Shown: positions 28,918-37,139 of the stretch, in pieces
How the letters are laid out: every line of letters begins with the position of its first letter
Position numbering within the stretch: position 1 is the stretch's first letter
Assembly (NCBI GenBank): GCA_963726765.1
Contig: CAVSDH010000015.1
Span: 37,185-101,184 of the forward strand
Source: CAIWHR01 sp963726765
GTDB lineage: Bacteria > Pseudomonadota > Gammaproteobacteria > Burkholderiales > Casimicrobiaceae
Direction: 5' to 3'
Length of the DNA stretch: 64,000 bases
Translations under genes and position numbers: made by a program
Notes under the pieces: generated by a model
Told to the model about the DNA's origin: nothing
Database searches by the model: none
Seen by the model: only the letters and a program-made list of their open reading frames with translations

Positions 28918-29796
28918 TCAATTGACGCCGTACTTCGCAAGCCACGCCAGCGTCCGCTTCCAGCCATCCTCCGAATCGACCTTGCGATAGTTGTCAGGCC
29001 GGAAGTCGGCGTGGAAGCCGTGGCCCGCTTCCGGGTACACGACGAGCTCCGAAGGCACGCCGGCGGCCTTCAGCGCGGCGAAGAATTTCTCGACGTCCGC
29101 GATCGGAACGCCGGCGTCCTTGGCGCCGTAGAGGCCCAGCACCGGGACCTTGAAGTCGCCCAGGCGATCGGTCACGTTTCGCGGCGTGAACTCGTTGGAC
29201 GCGCCACCAACCGGGCCATACCACGACACCGCCGCCTTCAGTGCCGGATTGGACGACGTGTAGACGAGCGAGGTCCTGCCGCCGCGGCACATCCCCACAA
29301 TGCCCATCCGCGAAAGGTCGCCCTTCGAGCTCGCGCGCGCGAACTCGACGGTCGCGTCGTAGTCCGCGATGAGCTCCGTGTCGTACTTGCCGTTCACGAT
29401 CGGTCTGATCTCGGCCATGTCGGTCATCTTGGTGAGGTCGGCCTTGCGCGAGTAGAGGTCGGGCACGATCGCGTAGTACCCGACCTTCGCCAGCCGCCTG
29501 CAGATATCCTTGGTGTAATGATTGAGTCCGAATATTTCGGCGCAAACGAGAACCACGGGAAACGGGCCACCCTTCTGCGGAAAGGCGCGATACCCCCGGA
29601 TGTCTCCCGACTTGGTCGGAATCGAGACATCGGCGCCTTCGATGCCCTCGACGTCGGTGGTGATGAGCTGCGCGGACGCGGGGGCCGAGACCGCCAGCGC
29701 TGCGCTTGCGCCGAGAGCCGACCAGATGAAGTCGCGGCGATCGATATTTCTCTCGGGAAGCATGCCCTTGATGTCCTGCTCGAGGTCGAGGCTCAT
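28918..29796 (-). CDS. Dienelactone hydrolase family protein with Tat-like signal
   Basis: 292-residue alpha/beta hydrolase. The N-terminus NIDRRDFIWSALGASAALAVSAPASAQ is a twin-arginine-type signal, so the enzyme is probably exported folded. The catalytic set is Cys170 in GIVGMCRGGR, an Asp in LYGAKDAGVP and His in PEAGHGFHADFR, the cysteine-nucleophile pattern of dienelactone hydrolases. The true substrate is unknown; periplasmic family members are generally uncharacterised. AGGAGT precedes the ATG. It lies downstream of pyrC' on the same strand but is separated by about 100 bases, with its own terminator. Confidence 0.85.
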   Translation of the reverse strand: MSLDLEQDIKGMLPERNIDRRDFIWSALGASAALAVSAPASAQLITTDVEGIEGADVSIPTKSGDIRGYRAFPQKGGPFPVVLVCAEIFGLNHYTKDICRRLAKVGYYAIVPDLYSRKADLTKMTDMAEIRPIVNGKYDTELIADYDATVEFARASSKGDLSRMGIVGMCRGGRTSLVYTSSNPALKAAVSWYGPVGGASNEFTPRNVTDRLGDFKVPVLGLYGAKDAGVPIADVEKFFAALKAAGVPSELVVYPEAGHGFHADFRPDNYRKVDSEDGWKRTLAWLAKYGVN

Positions 29797-29896
29797 TGGT
29801 CACTCCTGATTTCGTTAGGGGTGCGAAAAACCAATCCGGTGCAAACAGCGCTGGCGGCGCAGCATTCCCGCCGCCGGAGCATTGACGGAGAATCCG

Positions 29897-31171
29897 TCAG
29901 CTTTCGAATACGACGTGGCCGCCGACCAGCGTCGTCCGGACCCTGCCGGGAACCTCCAGCCCGAGGAAGGGCGTGTTCTTGCCCTGGCTCCGGAGCGCCG
30001 TTGCATCGACCACCCAGTGCGCCGCAGGGTCGAAAATGCAGACATCCGCAGGATGGCCCACCGCAAGATGTCCGGCATCGATACCGAGCACCGCGGCCGG
30101 GTGGACAGTGACGCGCCCAAGAGCGTCGGGCAAGGACACCTTGTCCGTCGCGGCCCATTTGAGCGTCAGCGGCAGCAGGAGCTCAAGCCCCGTCGCACCC
30201 GGCTCGCTTTCCGCGAACGGCAACTGCTTCGCGTCGTCGTCGACGGGAGCGTGGTCCGAGCAGACGGCATCGATCGTGCCATCGGCGAGACCGGCGCGCA
30301 GCGCGGCCCGGTCGCGCGTCCCGCGAAGCGGGGGGATGAGACGGCACTGGGCGTCGAACCAGCCGATGTCGACGTCGCACAGGTGCAGGTGATGCGCGGC
30401 GACGTCGCAGGTCAGCGGAAGCCCGTCGTTCTTCGCGGCGCGCATCATGGCAACACCTTCCGCCGTCGACAGGCGGGCGATGTGAACGCGAGCGCCGGTT
30501 TCGCGGACCAGCGCGAAGATGGTTGCCAGCGCGACGGTCTCGGCCGAGGAGGGAATCGCCTGGAGCCCGAGGCGCGTTGCGACTTCGCCATCGTGCGCGA
30601 CCCCGTTCCGCGAGAGATACGGATCCTGCGGCCGCAGCCAGACTCGATGACCGAAGGTCGCGGCATATTGCATCGCGCGGAGCATTACCTGCGTGTCGAC
30701 CAGGGACGCCTCCGCCTGTGAGAACGCGACGCAGCCGGCCTCCGCCAGCTCGCCCATCTCGGTCAGCTCCGCGCCCTTCAGGCCGACGGTGAGCGCGCCG
30801 ACCGGGTGGACATGCGCCTGATTGAGCGATCGCGCGCGGTGCTTCAGCATCTCGACGAGACCGGGCTCGTCGAGCGGCGGATCCGTGTCCGGCGGGCACG
30901 CGAGGCACGTCACGCCCCCCGCCACCGCGGCGTACATTTCGGATTCGAGAGTGGCCTTGTATTCCAGTCCGGGTTCGCGCAGGCGCGCGGAGAGGTCGAC
31001 GAGCCCGGGGGCCACGACGAGGTTTGCCGCGTCGATCACGCGATTGGCAACCCATCCGGCGGGAGCGTCGCCGATGGCGGCGACCTTGCCGGCGGCCACG
31101 AAGAGCGATGTCACGCGATCGACTCCGTTCTTCGGATCGATCAGTCGGCCGTTGCGGATCTCGATCTTCAT
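29897..31171 (-). CDS. pyrC': Dihydroorotase-like protein PyrC' (probably non-catalytic)
   Basis: 424-residue amidohydrolase-fold protein. In active dihydroorotase the first strand carries HxH; here it reads DLSARLREPG, so both histidines are missing. The carboxylated-lysine site and later metal histidines are also altered (SQAEASLVD, WLRPQD, HIARLS). In Pseudomonas such a PyrC' is an inactive partner required for assembly of the PyrB aspartate transcarbamoylase, and the same role is inferred here. The ATG directly follows the pyrB stop (TGAATG). A catalytically active dihydroorotase should be encoded elsewhere. Confidence 0.9.
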   Translation of the reverse strand: MKIEIRNGRLIDPKNGVDRVTSLFVAAGKVAAIGDAPAGWVANRVIDAANLVVAPGLVDLSARLREPGLEYKATLESEMYAAVAGGVTCLACPPDTDPPLDEPGLVEMLKHRARSLNQAHVHPVGALTVGLKGAELTEMGELAEAGCVAFSQAEASLVDTQVMLRAMQYAATFGHRVWLRPQDPYLSRNGVAHDGEVATRLGLQAIPSSAETVALATIFALVRETGARVHIARLSTAEGVAMMRAAKNDGLPLTCDVAAHHLHLCDVDIGWFDAQCRLIPPLRGTRDRAALRAGLADGTIDAVCSDHAPVDDDAKQLPFAESEPGATGLELLLPLTLKWAATDKVSLPDALGRVTVHPAAVLGIDAGHLAVGHPADVCIFDPAAHWVVDATALRSQGKNTPFLGLEVPGRVRTTLVGGHVVFES

Positions 31172-32131
31172 TCAGTTGCCCGCCAGCATGCTCATCACCG
31201 CCATCCGCACCGCAATCCCGAAGGTGACCTGCGGCAGGATTACCGACCGCTCGCCATCGGCAACGGAGGAGTCGATCTCGATGCCGCGATTCATCGGACC
31301 CGGGTGCATGACGATCGCGTCGGGCTTGGCCAGTGCGAGCTTCTCCTGCGTGAGTCCGTAGTGCTTGAAATACTCGCCCGCGGACGGCAGCAGCGCGCCC
31401 TTCATCCGCTCGCTCTGCAGCCGAAGCATCACGACAACGTCGCACCCGGCGAGCCCGGTGCGCATGTCGTGATGGACGCGCACGCCCATCGACTGCACCG
31501 CGGTCGGGAGCAGCGTTTTCGGACCGATCGCGCGGACCTCCGGTGTGCCGAGAGTCGTGAGACCGTGAATCAGCGAGCGCGCGACCCGCGAATGCAGCAC
31601 GTCGCCGACGATCGCCACGGTCAGCCTGCGAAAATCGCCCTTGTAATGCCGTATCGTGAAGAGATCGAGCAGTCCTTGCGTCGGGTGCGCGTGGCGACCG
31701 TCGCCGGCATTGATCACGCGGACATGCCCGCGTCCGGTGCGGTTCAGGTGCGCCGCGATCAGGTGCGGCGCGCCGGACTGGGAGTGACGCACGACGAACA
31801 TGTCGGCATTCATCGCCACCAGGTTGTCGATGGTGTCGAGGAGCGTCTCGCCCTTGCTCGTCGACGAGGCGCCGATGTTGAGGTTGATGACGTCCGCGGA
31901 GAGTCGTTTCGCCGCGATCTCGAAGGTCGTCCGCGTTCGTGTCGAGTTCTCGAAGAACAGGTTGAACACCGAGCGCCCGCGCAAGAGCGGCACCTTCTTG
32001 ACGTCGCGTTCGGAGATCGACGCGAAGGGAACCGCGGCATCGAGAATGCGGACGATGATCTCGGCGGGCAGGCCCTCCAGCGTGAGAAGATGGGCGAGCG
32101 AGCCGTCCGCCGCAAGCTGCGGGTTACGCAT
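31172..32131 (-). CDS. pyrB: Aspartate carbamoyltransferase catalytic subunit
   Basis: Condenses carbamoyl phosphate with aspartate, the committed step of pyrimidine synthesis. The 319-residue product from the ATG at 32131 begins MRNPQLAADGSLAHLLTLEG, as in other proteobacteria. The carbamoyl-phosphate motif STRTRTTFE is at residues 63-71. RHSQSGAPH, HPTQGLLDL, MLRLQSERM and MHPGPMNRG follow. A GTG 9 bases upstream is possible. The coding region overlaps the pyrR end by 8 bases and abuts pyrC', indicating a coupled pyrR-pyrB-pyrC' unit. Confidence 0.96.
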   Translation of the reverse strand: MRNPQLAADGSLAHLLTLEGLPAEIIVRILDAAVPFASISERDVKKVPLLRGRSVFNLFFENSTRTRTTFEIAAKRLSADVINLNIGASSTSKGETLLDTIDNLVAMNADMFVVRHSQSGAPHLIAAHLNRTGRGHVRVINAGDGRHAHPTQGLLDLFTIRHYKGDFRRLTVAIVGDVLHSRVARSLIHGLTTLGTPEVRAIGPKTLLPTAVQSMGVRVHHDMRTGLAGCDVVVMLRLQSERMKGALLPSAGEYFKHYGLTQEKLALAKPDAIVMHPGPMNRGIEIDSSVADGERSVILPQVTFGIAVRMAVMSMLAGN

Positions 32132-32651
32132 GCGCGGCACCCGGCGCGGTTTCGGTCGACAGCACGAGGCGACCGTCGCCGCCCCGCGACAGCACGACCG
32201 ACACGTCGCGTGCGACCGCGAGCCGCGCGCCCGCCCACGTCGCCTCGATCGGCAGCTCGCGACCGCCCCGGTCCACGAGCACGGCCAGCTCGATCGTGGC
32301 CGGGCGTCCGTAGTCGAACAGCTCGTTGATTGCCGCGCGCACGCTGCGGCCGGTGTAGAGCACGTCGTCGACGAGCACGATCGCCGCTCCTTCGACCTCG
32401 AACGGGATTTCGCTCGTCCTCACGGCCGGCTTGAGTCCGGTCCGGTTGAAATCGTCGCGATAGAACGAGACGTCGATGTAGCCGACGGAATGGTCGCCCG
32501 GGAGCGCTTGCGCAAGTCGGTCGGCAAGCCATGCGCCGCCCGAATAGATACCGACAAATCGCGCATCGTGCGCAACTGCGCCGCTCATCCGCTCCACGAG
32601 CGCGGCGAACGTCTGCTCGGCATCAGGGAGCGTCACGGCGCCCTTCGCCAC
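32124..32651 (-). CDS. pyrR: PyrR: pyr operon regulator / uracil phosphoribosyltransferase
   Basis: 175-residue phosphoribosyltransferase-fold protein. The PRPP-binding motif IVLVDDVLYTGRSV is at residues 91-104. YIDVSFYRDDF and the dimer-loop sequences of PyrR precede it. In Gram-positive bacteria PyrR attenuates pyr mRNA and has UPRT activity; in proteobacteria its regulatory role is less certain. It starts at GTG 32651, inside the end of ruvX once that gene's frame is corrected (29-base overlap). No obvious attenuator structure was identified upstream. Confidence 0.93.
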   Translation of the reverse strand: MAKGAVTLPDAEQTFAALVERMSGAVAHDARFVGIYSGGAWLADRLAQALPGDHSVGYIDVSFYRDDFNRTGLKPAVRTSEIPFEVEGAAIVLVDDVLYTGRSVRAAINELFDYGRPATIELAVLVDRGGRELPIEATWAGARLAVARDVSVVLSRGGDGRLVLSTETAPGAAHA

Positions 32652-33085
32652 GGGTATCGTCGAGCCAGGATTGAAGGATCAGCTGCGCCGCGACCGCGTC
32701 GCGGGAACCCGTGCGCGCCGCGCCCCGGACTCCCGGCCTCGCGCAGCTGCGCGTCGGCGATCTGCGTCGTGTACCGCTCGTCGACGCGCATGACGGGCAA
32801 TCGGAAGCGTCCCTCGAGCGCTCGCGCGAACCGCTCCGCCTGCGCCGTGATCGCGTGGGCGCTGCCATCCGCGTACAGCGGCCGGCCGACGACGAGCGTC
32901 TGCGGCTGCCATTCCGAAACCAGCGCGCCGATGGCGGCAAACCGCTCGCTGTTCGATTCGCCTCGAATCGTGGTGAGCGGATTGGCCACGCGCACCAGCG
33001 TGTTGCCGATGGCGACCCCGATCTTGCGCGCGCCGAAATCGAACGCCAGCACCGTGCCGGTGTCCACGCGAGTTGCGGCAACCAC
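32623..33085 (-). CDS. ruvX: Holliday junction resolvase-like RuvX (YqgF), frameshifted
   Basis: RNase H-fold protein implicated in 16S pre-rRNA end processing and Holliday-junction resolution. It starts (GTG 33085) with TVLAFDFGARKIGVAIGN, carries the catalytic Asp, then LVVGRPLYADGS and VMRVDERYTTQIADAQLREAG. One extra base at 32731 throws off the end. Removing it restores RDAVAAQLILQSWLDD and a 153-residue protein of normal size. The gene is generally essential, so a sequencing insertion is likely. It lies between yqgE (3-base gap) and pyrR. Confidence 0.88.
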
Positions 33086-33088
33086 GTG

Positions 33089-33655
33089 TCACGCGTGCCC
33101 GACGGCGTCGGACAGTCGGGAGAAATCGATTCCCAGGAGCCGCATGGCCGCCGGCAGACGTGCTTCGACCGGCGTCTCGAACAGGACGCCGGCGTCGGCC
33201 TCGACGGTGAGCCATGCGTTTTGCGCGATCTCCTGCTCGAGCTGGCCGGCCGACCATCCGGCGTAGCCCAGCGACACCAGGACGCTCGTCGGCCCTTCGC
33301 CGCGAGCCACTGCCTCGAGAACGTCCTTCGACGTCGTGAGACCAATGTCGTCGCTGATCGCGAGCGTCGACTGCCAGTTGCCGAGCGGACGATGAAGCAC
33401 GAAGCCGCGGTCGACCTGGACCGGGCCGCCGAAGTGCACGGGAGTATTGCCGAACTCGGCGCTCTCCAGCGGCACGTCGATCTGCTCGAACAGCGTCGCC
33501 AGCACCATGTCGGTCGGTTTGTTGACGACGATACCGAGCGCGCCGTCCTTGTTGTGCTCGCACACGAACGTCAGCGTGTGCGCAAAATTGGGGTCGGCCA
33601 TCGCCGGCATGGCGATCAGGAAGTGGTGCGTAAAGTTGGCGGTCGGACCGGCCAT
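33089..33655 (-). CDS. algH: YqgE/AlgH family protein
   Basis: 188-residue protein starting MAGPTANFTHHFLIAMPAM. It has the family's FAHTLTFVCEHNKDGALGIVVNKP, FGGPVQVDRGFVLH, SLGYAGWSAGQLEQEIAQNAWL and C-terminal MRLLGIDFSRLSDAVGHA. The YqgE/AlgH family is widespread and conserved next to ruvX; its molecular function is unknown, although algH mutants of Pseudomonas affect alginate and other traits. An in-frame codon 36 bases upstream gives no family-like residues. First gene of the yqgE-ruvX-pyrR-pyrB-pyrC' run. Confidence 0.93.
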   Translation of the reverse strand: MAGPTANFTHHFLIAMPAMADPNFAHTLTFVCEHNKDGALGIVVNKPTDMVLATLFEQIDVPLESAEFGNTPVHFGGPVQVDRGFVLHRPLGNWQSTLAISDDIGLTTSKDVLEAVARGEGPTSVLVSLGYAGWSAGQLEQEIAQNAWLTVEADAGVLFETPVEARLPAAMRLLGIDFSRLSDAVGHA

Positions 33656-33729
33656 GGGTCGAATTGTAATCTCCGCTCCCCCGTCGCACAATTGGCGTCA
33701 CTTCGTTCGGCCGAATCCCGCGCGCCGCG

Positions 33730-35103
33730 ATGTCCACCATGCCCGATTTTCACCGCCCTGGCCGCACGTTCGAGACGGCGTTGCTGTCGCTCCTGATGCT
33801 GGCCGCGACCTGCGCACCGGTTGCGGCGGGGATCGTCGTCATGCACGGCCCCGCGGAGGAAACCAGCGCCGTCCTGTGGATTCAGACGGAGATCCCGTCC
33901 CGCGTCGTGGTCACGTGGCGCCCCGAAGGCGAGGCGGCGGAACGCAGCGCAGAGTTCATCTCCGCCGCGTCTGCGGACAACGTCGTCGTCGCCCGGCTCG
34001 CCGGATTGCGACCGGGCGCTGCGACCGAATATCGGGTCGAGGCCGGCGCGGATTCCCGCGGCGGCACGATCCGCTCGGAGCCACATTGGTCGAATTCCGT
34101 CGATGCGAGCGAGATCACGATCGCCATCGGCTCGTGCTTCTTTCTCGCCGATCCCGGTCCGCGATGGCCCGGCGGCGACTACGGCGGCGGCTTCGGCATC
34201 TTCGACGCCATCGCCGCGTCCCGGCCCGACGTCATGCTGTGGCTCGGCGACAACCTTTATCTGCAACCGCCCGATTTCTACGACCCGGAATCGATGGCCG
34301 CACGCTACCGCCGCCAGCGCGCATTTCCGCCGCTGCAGAATTTGCTGACCGCGACCTCGCATCTCGCGATCTGGGACGATCACGACTACGGCCCCAACGA
34401 TTCGGACGCATCGTACCGGCTCAAGAAGGCGACACTCAAGCTCTTCCAGCGCTACTGGCCCAGCGCCTCTCACGCGCGTCCCGACGTGCCGGGCACCTTC
34501 GCCTCCGCGCGCCATGGCGACGTGCTGTTCTTCCTGCTCGACGACCGCTATTACCGTTCGCCCAATCGCGCGCCCGACGGGCCGGAGAAGACCATGTTCG
34601 GCGCGCGCCAGCTCGAGTGGCTGAAAGAGGCCCTCGTCGCCGCTCCGCGTTCCGCGATCAAGATAGTCGCGGGCGGCAGCCAGTTCTGGAATCGCTCGAC
34701 GCGCTTCGAAGGCTGGCACCACTTCGCCACCGAGCGGACCGCATTCGCCGACTGGCTCGTTCGCCAGCGCATCGAGGGTCTCGTCTTTGTCTCCGGCGAC
34801 CGGCATTTCGGCGAACTGCTGAAGGTCGAGCGTGCCGGCGCGTATCCATTGCACGAATTCACGTCGAGCCCGCTGACGTCGCGGCCGCCGGCGCGGATCG
34901 ACGCGGCCGATCGCGACAATCCCGACGTCGTGCCGGGGACGCTCGTCGCCAAGCGCCAATTCGGCCTCATCCGGGTCTCCGGGCCGGGCGACAACCGCCG
35001 GATCGCCATGGAGGCACGCGATACGGAGGGTTCCCTGTTGTGGCGCCAGGAGGTCGATTCGGCGAGCCTGCGGTTCCCGCGCGACGCGCAAGGGGCGCCA
35101 TGA
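33730..35103 (+). CDS. PhoD-like alkaline phosphatase D family protein
   Basis: 457-residue exported metallophosphoesterase. A signal peptide (about residues 1-33, ending APVAAG) is followed by a fibronectin-like N-terminal domain and the PhoD catalytic domain. The latter contains AIGSCFF, VMLWLGDNLYL, AIWDDHDYGPNDSD, FFLLDDRYYR and VFVSGDRHFGEL, the metal-site motifs of the family. Likely a periplasmic phosphodiesterase/phosphomonoesterase active in phosphate scavenging or phospholipid turnover. ATG codons at 33730 and 33739 are both possible. The stop overlaps the start of the photolyase gene (ATGA at 35100-35103). Confidence 0.88.
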   Translation: MSTMPDFHRPGRTFETALLSLLMLAATCAPVAAGIVVMHGPAEETSAVLWIQTEIPSRVVVTWRPEGEAAERSAEFISAASADNVVVARLAGLRPGAATEYRVEAGADSRGGTIRSEPHWSNSVDASEITIAIGSCFFLADPGPRWPGGDYGGGFGIFDAIAASRPDVMLWLGDNLYLQPPDFYDPESMAARYRRQRAFPPLQNLLTATSHLAIWDDHDYGPNDSDASYRLKKATLKLFQRYWPSASHARPDVPGTFASARHGDVLFFLLDDRYYRSPNRAPDGPEKTMFGARQLEWLKEALVAAPRSAIKIVAGGSQFWNRSTRFEGWHHFATERTAFADWLVRQRIEGLVFVSGDRHFGELLKVERAGAYPLHEFTSSPLTSRPPARIDAADRDNPDVVPGTLVAKRQFGLIRVSGPGDNRRIAMEARDTEGSLLWRQEVDSASLRFPRDAQGAP

Positions 35104-36555
35104 CCGGTCCCAGCCACGGACGGGCGCTCGTCTGGTTTCGCCGCGATCTGCGCGACTTCGACAACACGGCCCTGCACCACGCGCTCACGGAAGCGCGCGA
35201 GGTGTTCTGTGTCTTCGTTTTCGATCGCGAAATCCTCGACGCGCTGGCGTCGCGCCGGGATCGTCGCGTCGAATTCATCCGCGACAGCGTGGTGGAACTC
35301 GATGCCGCCTTGCGGGCGCGCGGCGGCGGCCTGATCGTGCGCCACGCGTACGCACGCGACGAAATTCCCCGTCTCGCCGCCGCACTCGGGGTTAGCGCCG
35401 TGTACGCCAATCGCGACTACGAGCCCGCCGCTCGCGAACGCGACGCTGCCGTCGCGCACGCGCTCGACGCCAGCGGAGTCGCATGGCACACATTCAAGGA
35501 TCAGGTGATCTTCGAGGGCGACGAGATCCGCTCGCAGGGCGGCCTCCCGTTTCGCGTGTTCACGCCGTATCGGAACGCATGGCTGAAGGCGCTGACGCCG
35601 CGGCACCTGGAAGTTCGCTCGGTCGAGGAGCGCAGCCGGCTCGCTGGCGCAGCCGCCCGAGGGGCAAGGCAACGGCGTCCCGACACTCGAGGAAATCGGA
35701 TTCGAGCGCACGAATCTCGCCGCACTCAAGGTGACGCCGGGAATGCGCGGCGGCGCAGCCCTGTTTGCCGATTTCCGCGGGCGAATCGATGCCTATCGCG
35801 CCGCACGCGATTTCCCGGCGATCAAGGGTCCGTCGTACCTGTCGGTCCACCTGCGTTTCGGCACCGTGTCGATTCGCGAGCTGGTTGCGTTCGCGCATTC
35901 GCGGTCGCTGCTCCCCGGCGGCGACGGCGCCGCGACATGGCTTTCGGAGCTCGTCTGGCGCGAGTTCTACGCGCAGATTCTCTGGCATCACCCACACGTC
36001 GTCGCACGCGCGTTCAAGCCGGAGTACGACGCGCTTGCCTTTCCGAATGACCCCGCCCACCTTGCGGCTTGGTGCGACGGGAAGACCGGTTACCCGATCG
36101 TCGACGCCGCCATGCGGCAGCTCAATGCAACGGGCTACATGCACAACCGGCTGCGGATGATCGCGGCGTCCTTCCTCGTCAAGGATCTCCTCGTCGACTG
36201 GCGGCTGGGCGAGCGCCGCTTCGCCACCACGCTGATCGACTACGACCTCGCCTCGAACAACGGGGGCTGGCAGTGGGCCGCGTCGACCGGGTGCGACGCG
36301 CAGCCGTATTTCCGCATTTTCAATCCGGTGACGCAGTCCGAGCGATTCGACCCGGACGGGGCGTTCATCCGGCGCTATGTGCCGGAGCTCGCGGCGCTCG
36401 ACCGCCGCGAAATCCATGCGCCGTGGCGCGCGTCGCCCGAGACCCTGCGATCCAGAGGAATCACGATCGGACGCGACTACCCGGCACCGATCGTCGACCA
36501 CGCGACCGCGCGGCAGAAGGCGCTGGCGTTGTTCAAAACGGCGAAATCCGCGTAG
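35100..36555 (+). CDS. phrB: Deoxyribodipyrimidine photolyase, frameshifted
   Basis: Light-driven repair enzyme for cyclobutane pyrimidine dimers. The N-terminal antenna domain begins ALVWFRRDLRDFDNTAL. The FAD-binding domain contains SVHLRFGTVSIREL, LVWREFYAQIL, WCDGKTGYPIVDAAMRQL, MHNRLRMIAASFLVKDLL and NNGGWQWAASTGCDAQPYFRIFNP. One extra T at 35645 breaks the frame in the linker between domains. Removing it gives 484 residues, the expected length, and restores GVPTLEEIGFERT. It starts at the ATGA overlap with the PhoD-like gene, so the two are probably translated together. Confidence 0.92.
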
Positions 36556-36610
36556 CTCCAGCCCGTGATGGCGAAATCCTGTCCCAGTCGCCGATGGCCA
36601 CCGCATTCCG

Positions 36611-37112
36611 ATGCGGTGGGCGATCTCGATTTCGTTCGCGGTGGCCGCGTGGTCGGCTGCGTTCTCCTCGGATGCGGTGGAAACCACGTCTCCGACGACG
36701 ATCCAGCTCGATCCCTTCGCGCAGGCGACGCGCGGCTTCGACGGATGCCCGATGTCCTCGCCGACGCTCGTCACCCCGGAAGAGATGCGCGTCATCGCGC
36801 ACGAGCGCGCGGAGCGGGGGACGTACTGCGCGCTGGAAGGCCGGTGCGAGCCGGGCGGCGCCTATCGGCGCGACCCTGAAGTGAACGAACGGGTCCGCGC
36901 CGCAGTCGCGCAGGACCAGGCGTTTCGCCCGGACGTCGGTCGCCGTCGCCACGACCCGCCGGTTTGTTACGCTGACCGGCTGCGTGCGCTCACGGGCGCA
37001 GCGCCGCGCGCTGGTCGCGTTCGTGGCGTCGCAACCGGGCGTCGACCGCGTGTTCGACGAAACCCGCGTTGGCCTGCCGGCCGCTCGATCGCACGATGTT
37101 CCTGCTCACTGA
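36611..37112 (+). CDS. Exported BON-domain protein, frameshifted
   Basis: 166 residues after correction. A signal peptide (MRWAISISFAVAAWSAAFS) is followed by a Cys-containing region (FDGCPMSSPTLVTPEEMR, YCALEGRCEPGG). A BON-like domain comes next: DPEVNERVRAAVAQDQAFR, then after the shift FVTLTGCVRSRAQRRALV and QPGVDRVFDETRVGLP. The extra base lies near 36931, in CCCGGAC. BON domains bind membranes or act as accessory modules in osmotically induced and secretion proteins. The assignment is by pattern only. The next gene is convergent. Confidence 0.68.
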
Positions 37113-37139
37113 GCCGCGCTCCGGCCCGCGGGCGCGCCG

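Noticed and set aside
29883..29899. Hairpin TGACGGA-GAA-TCCGTCA at the pyrC' stop
   Set aside because: A 7-bp perfect stem, but no T-run follows on either strand, so it is not called a terminator.
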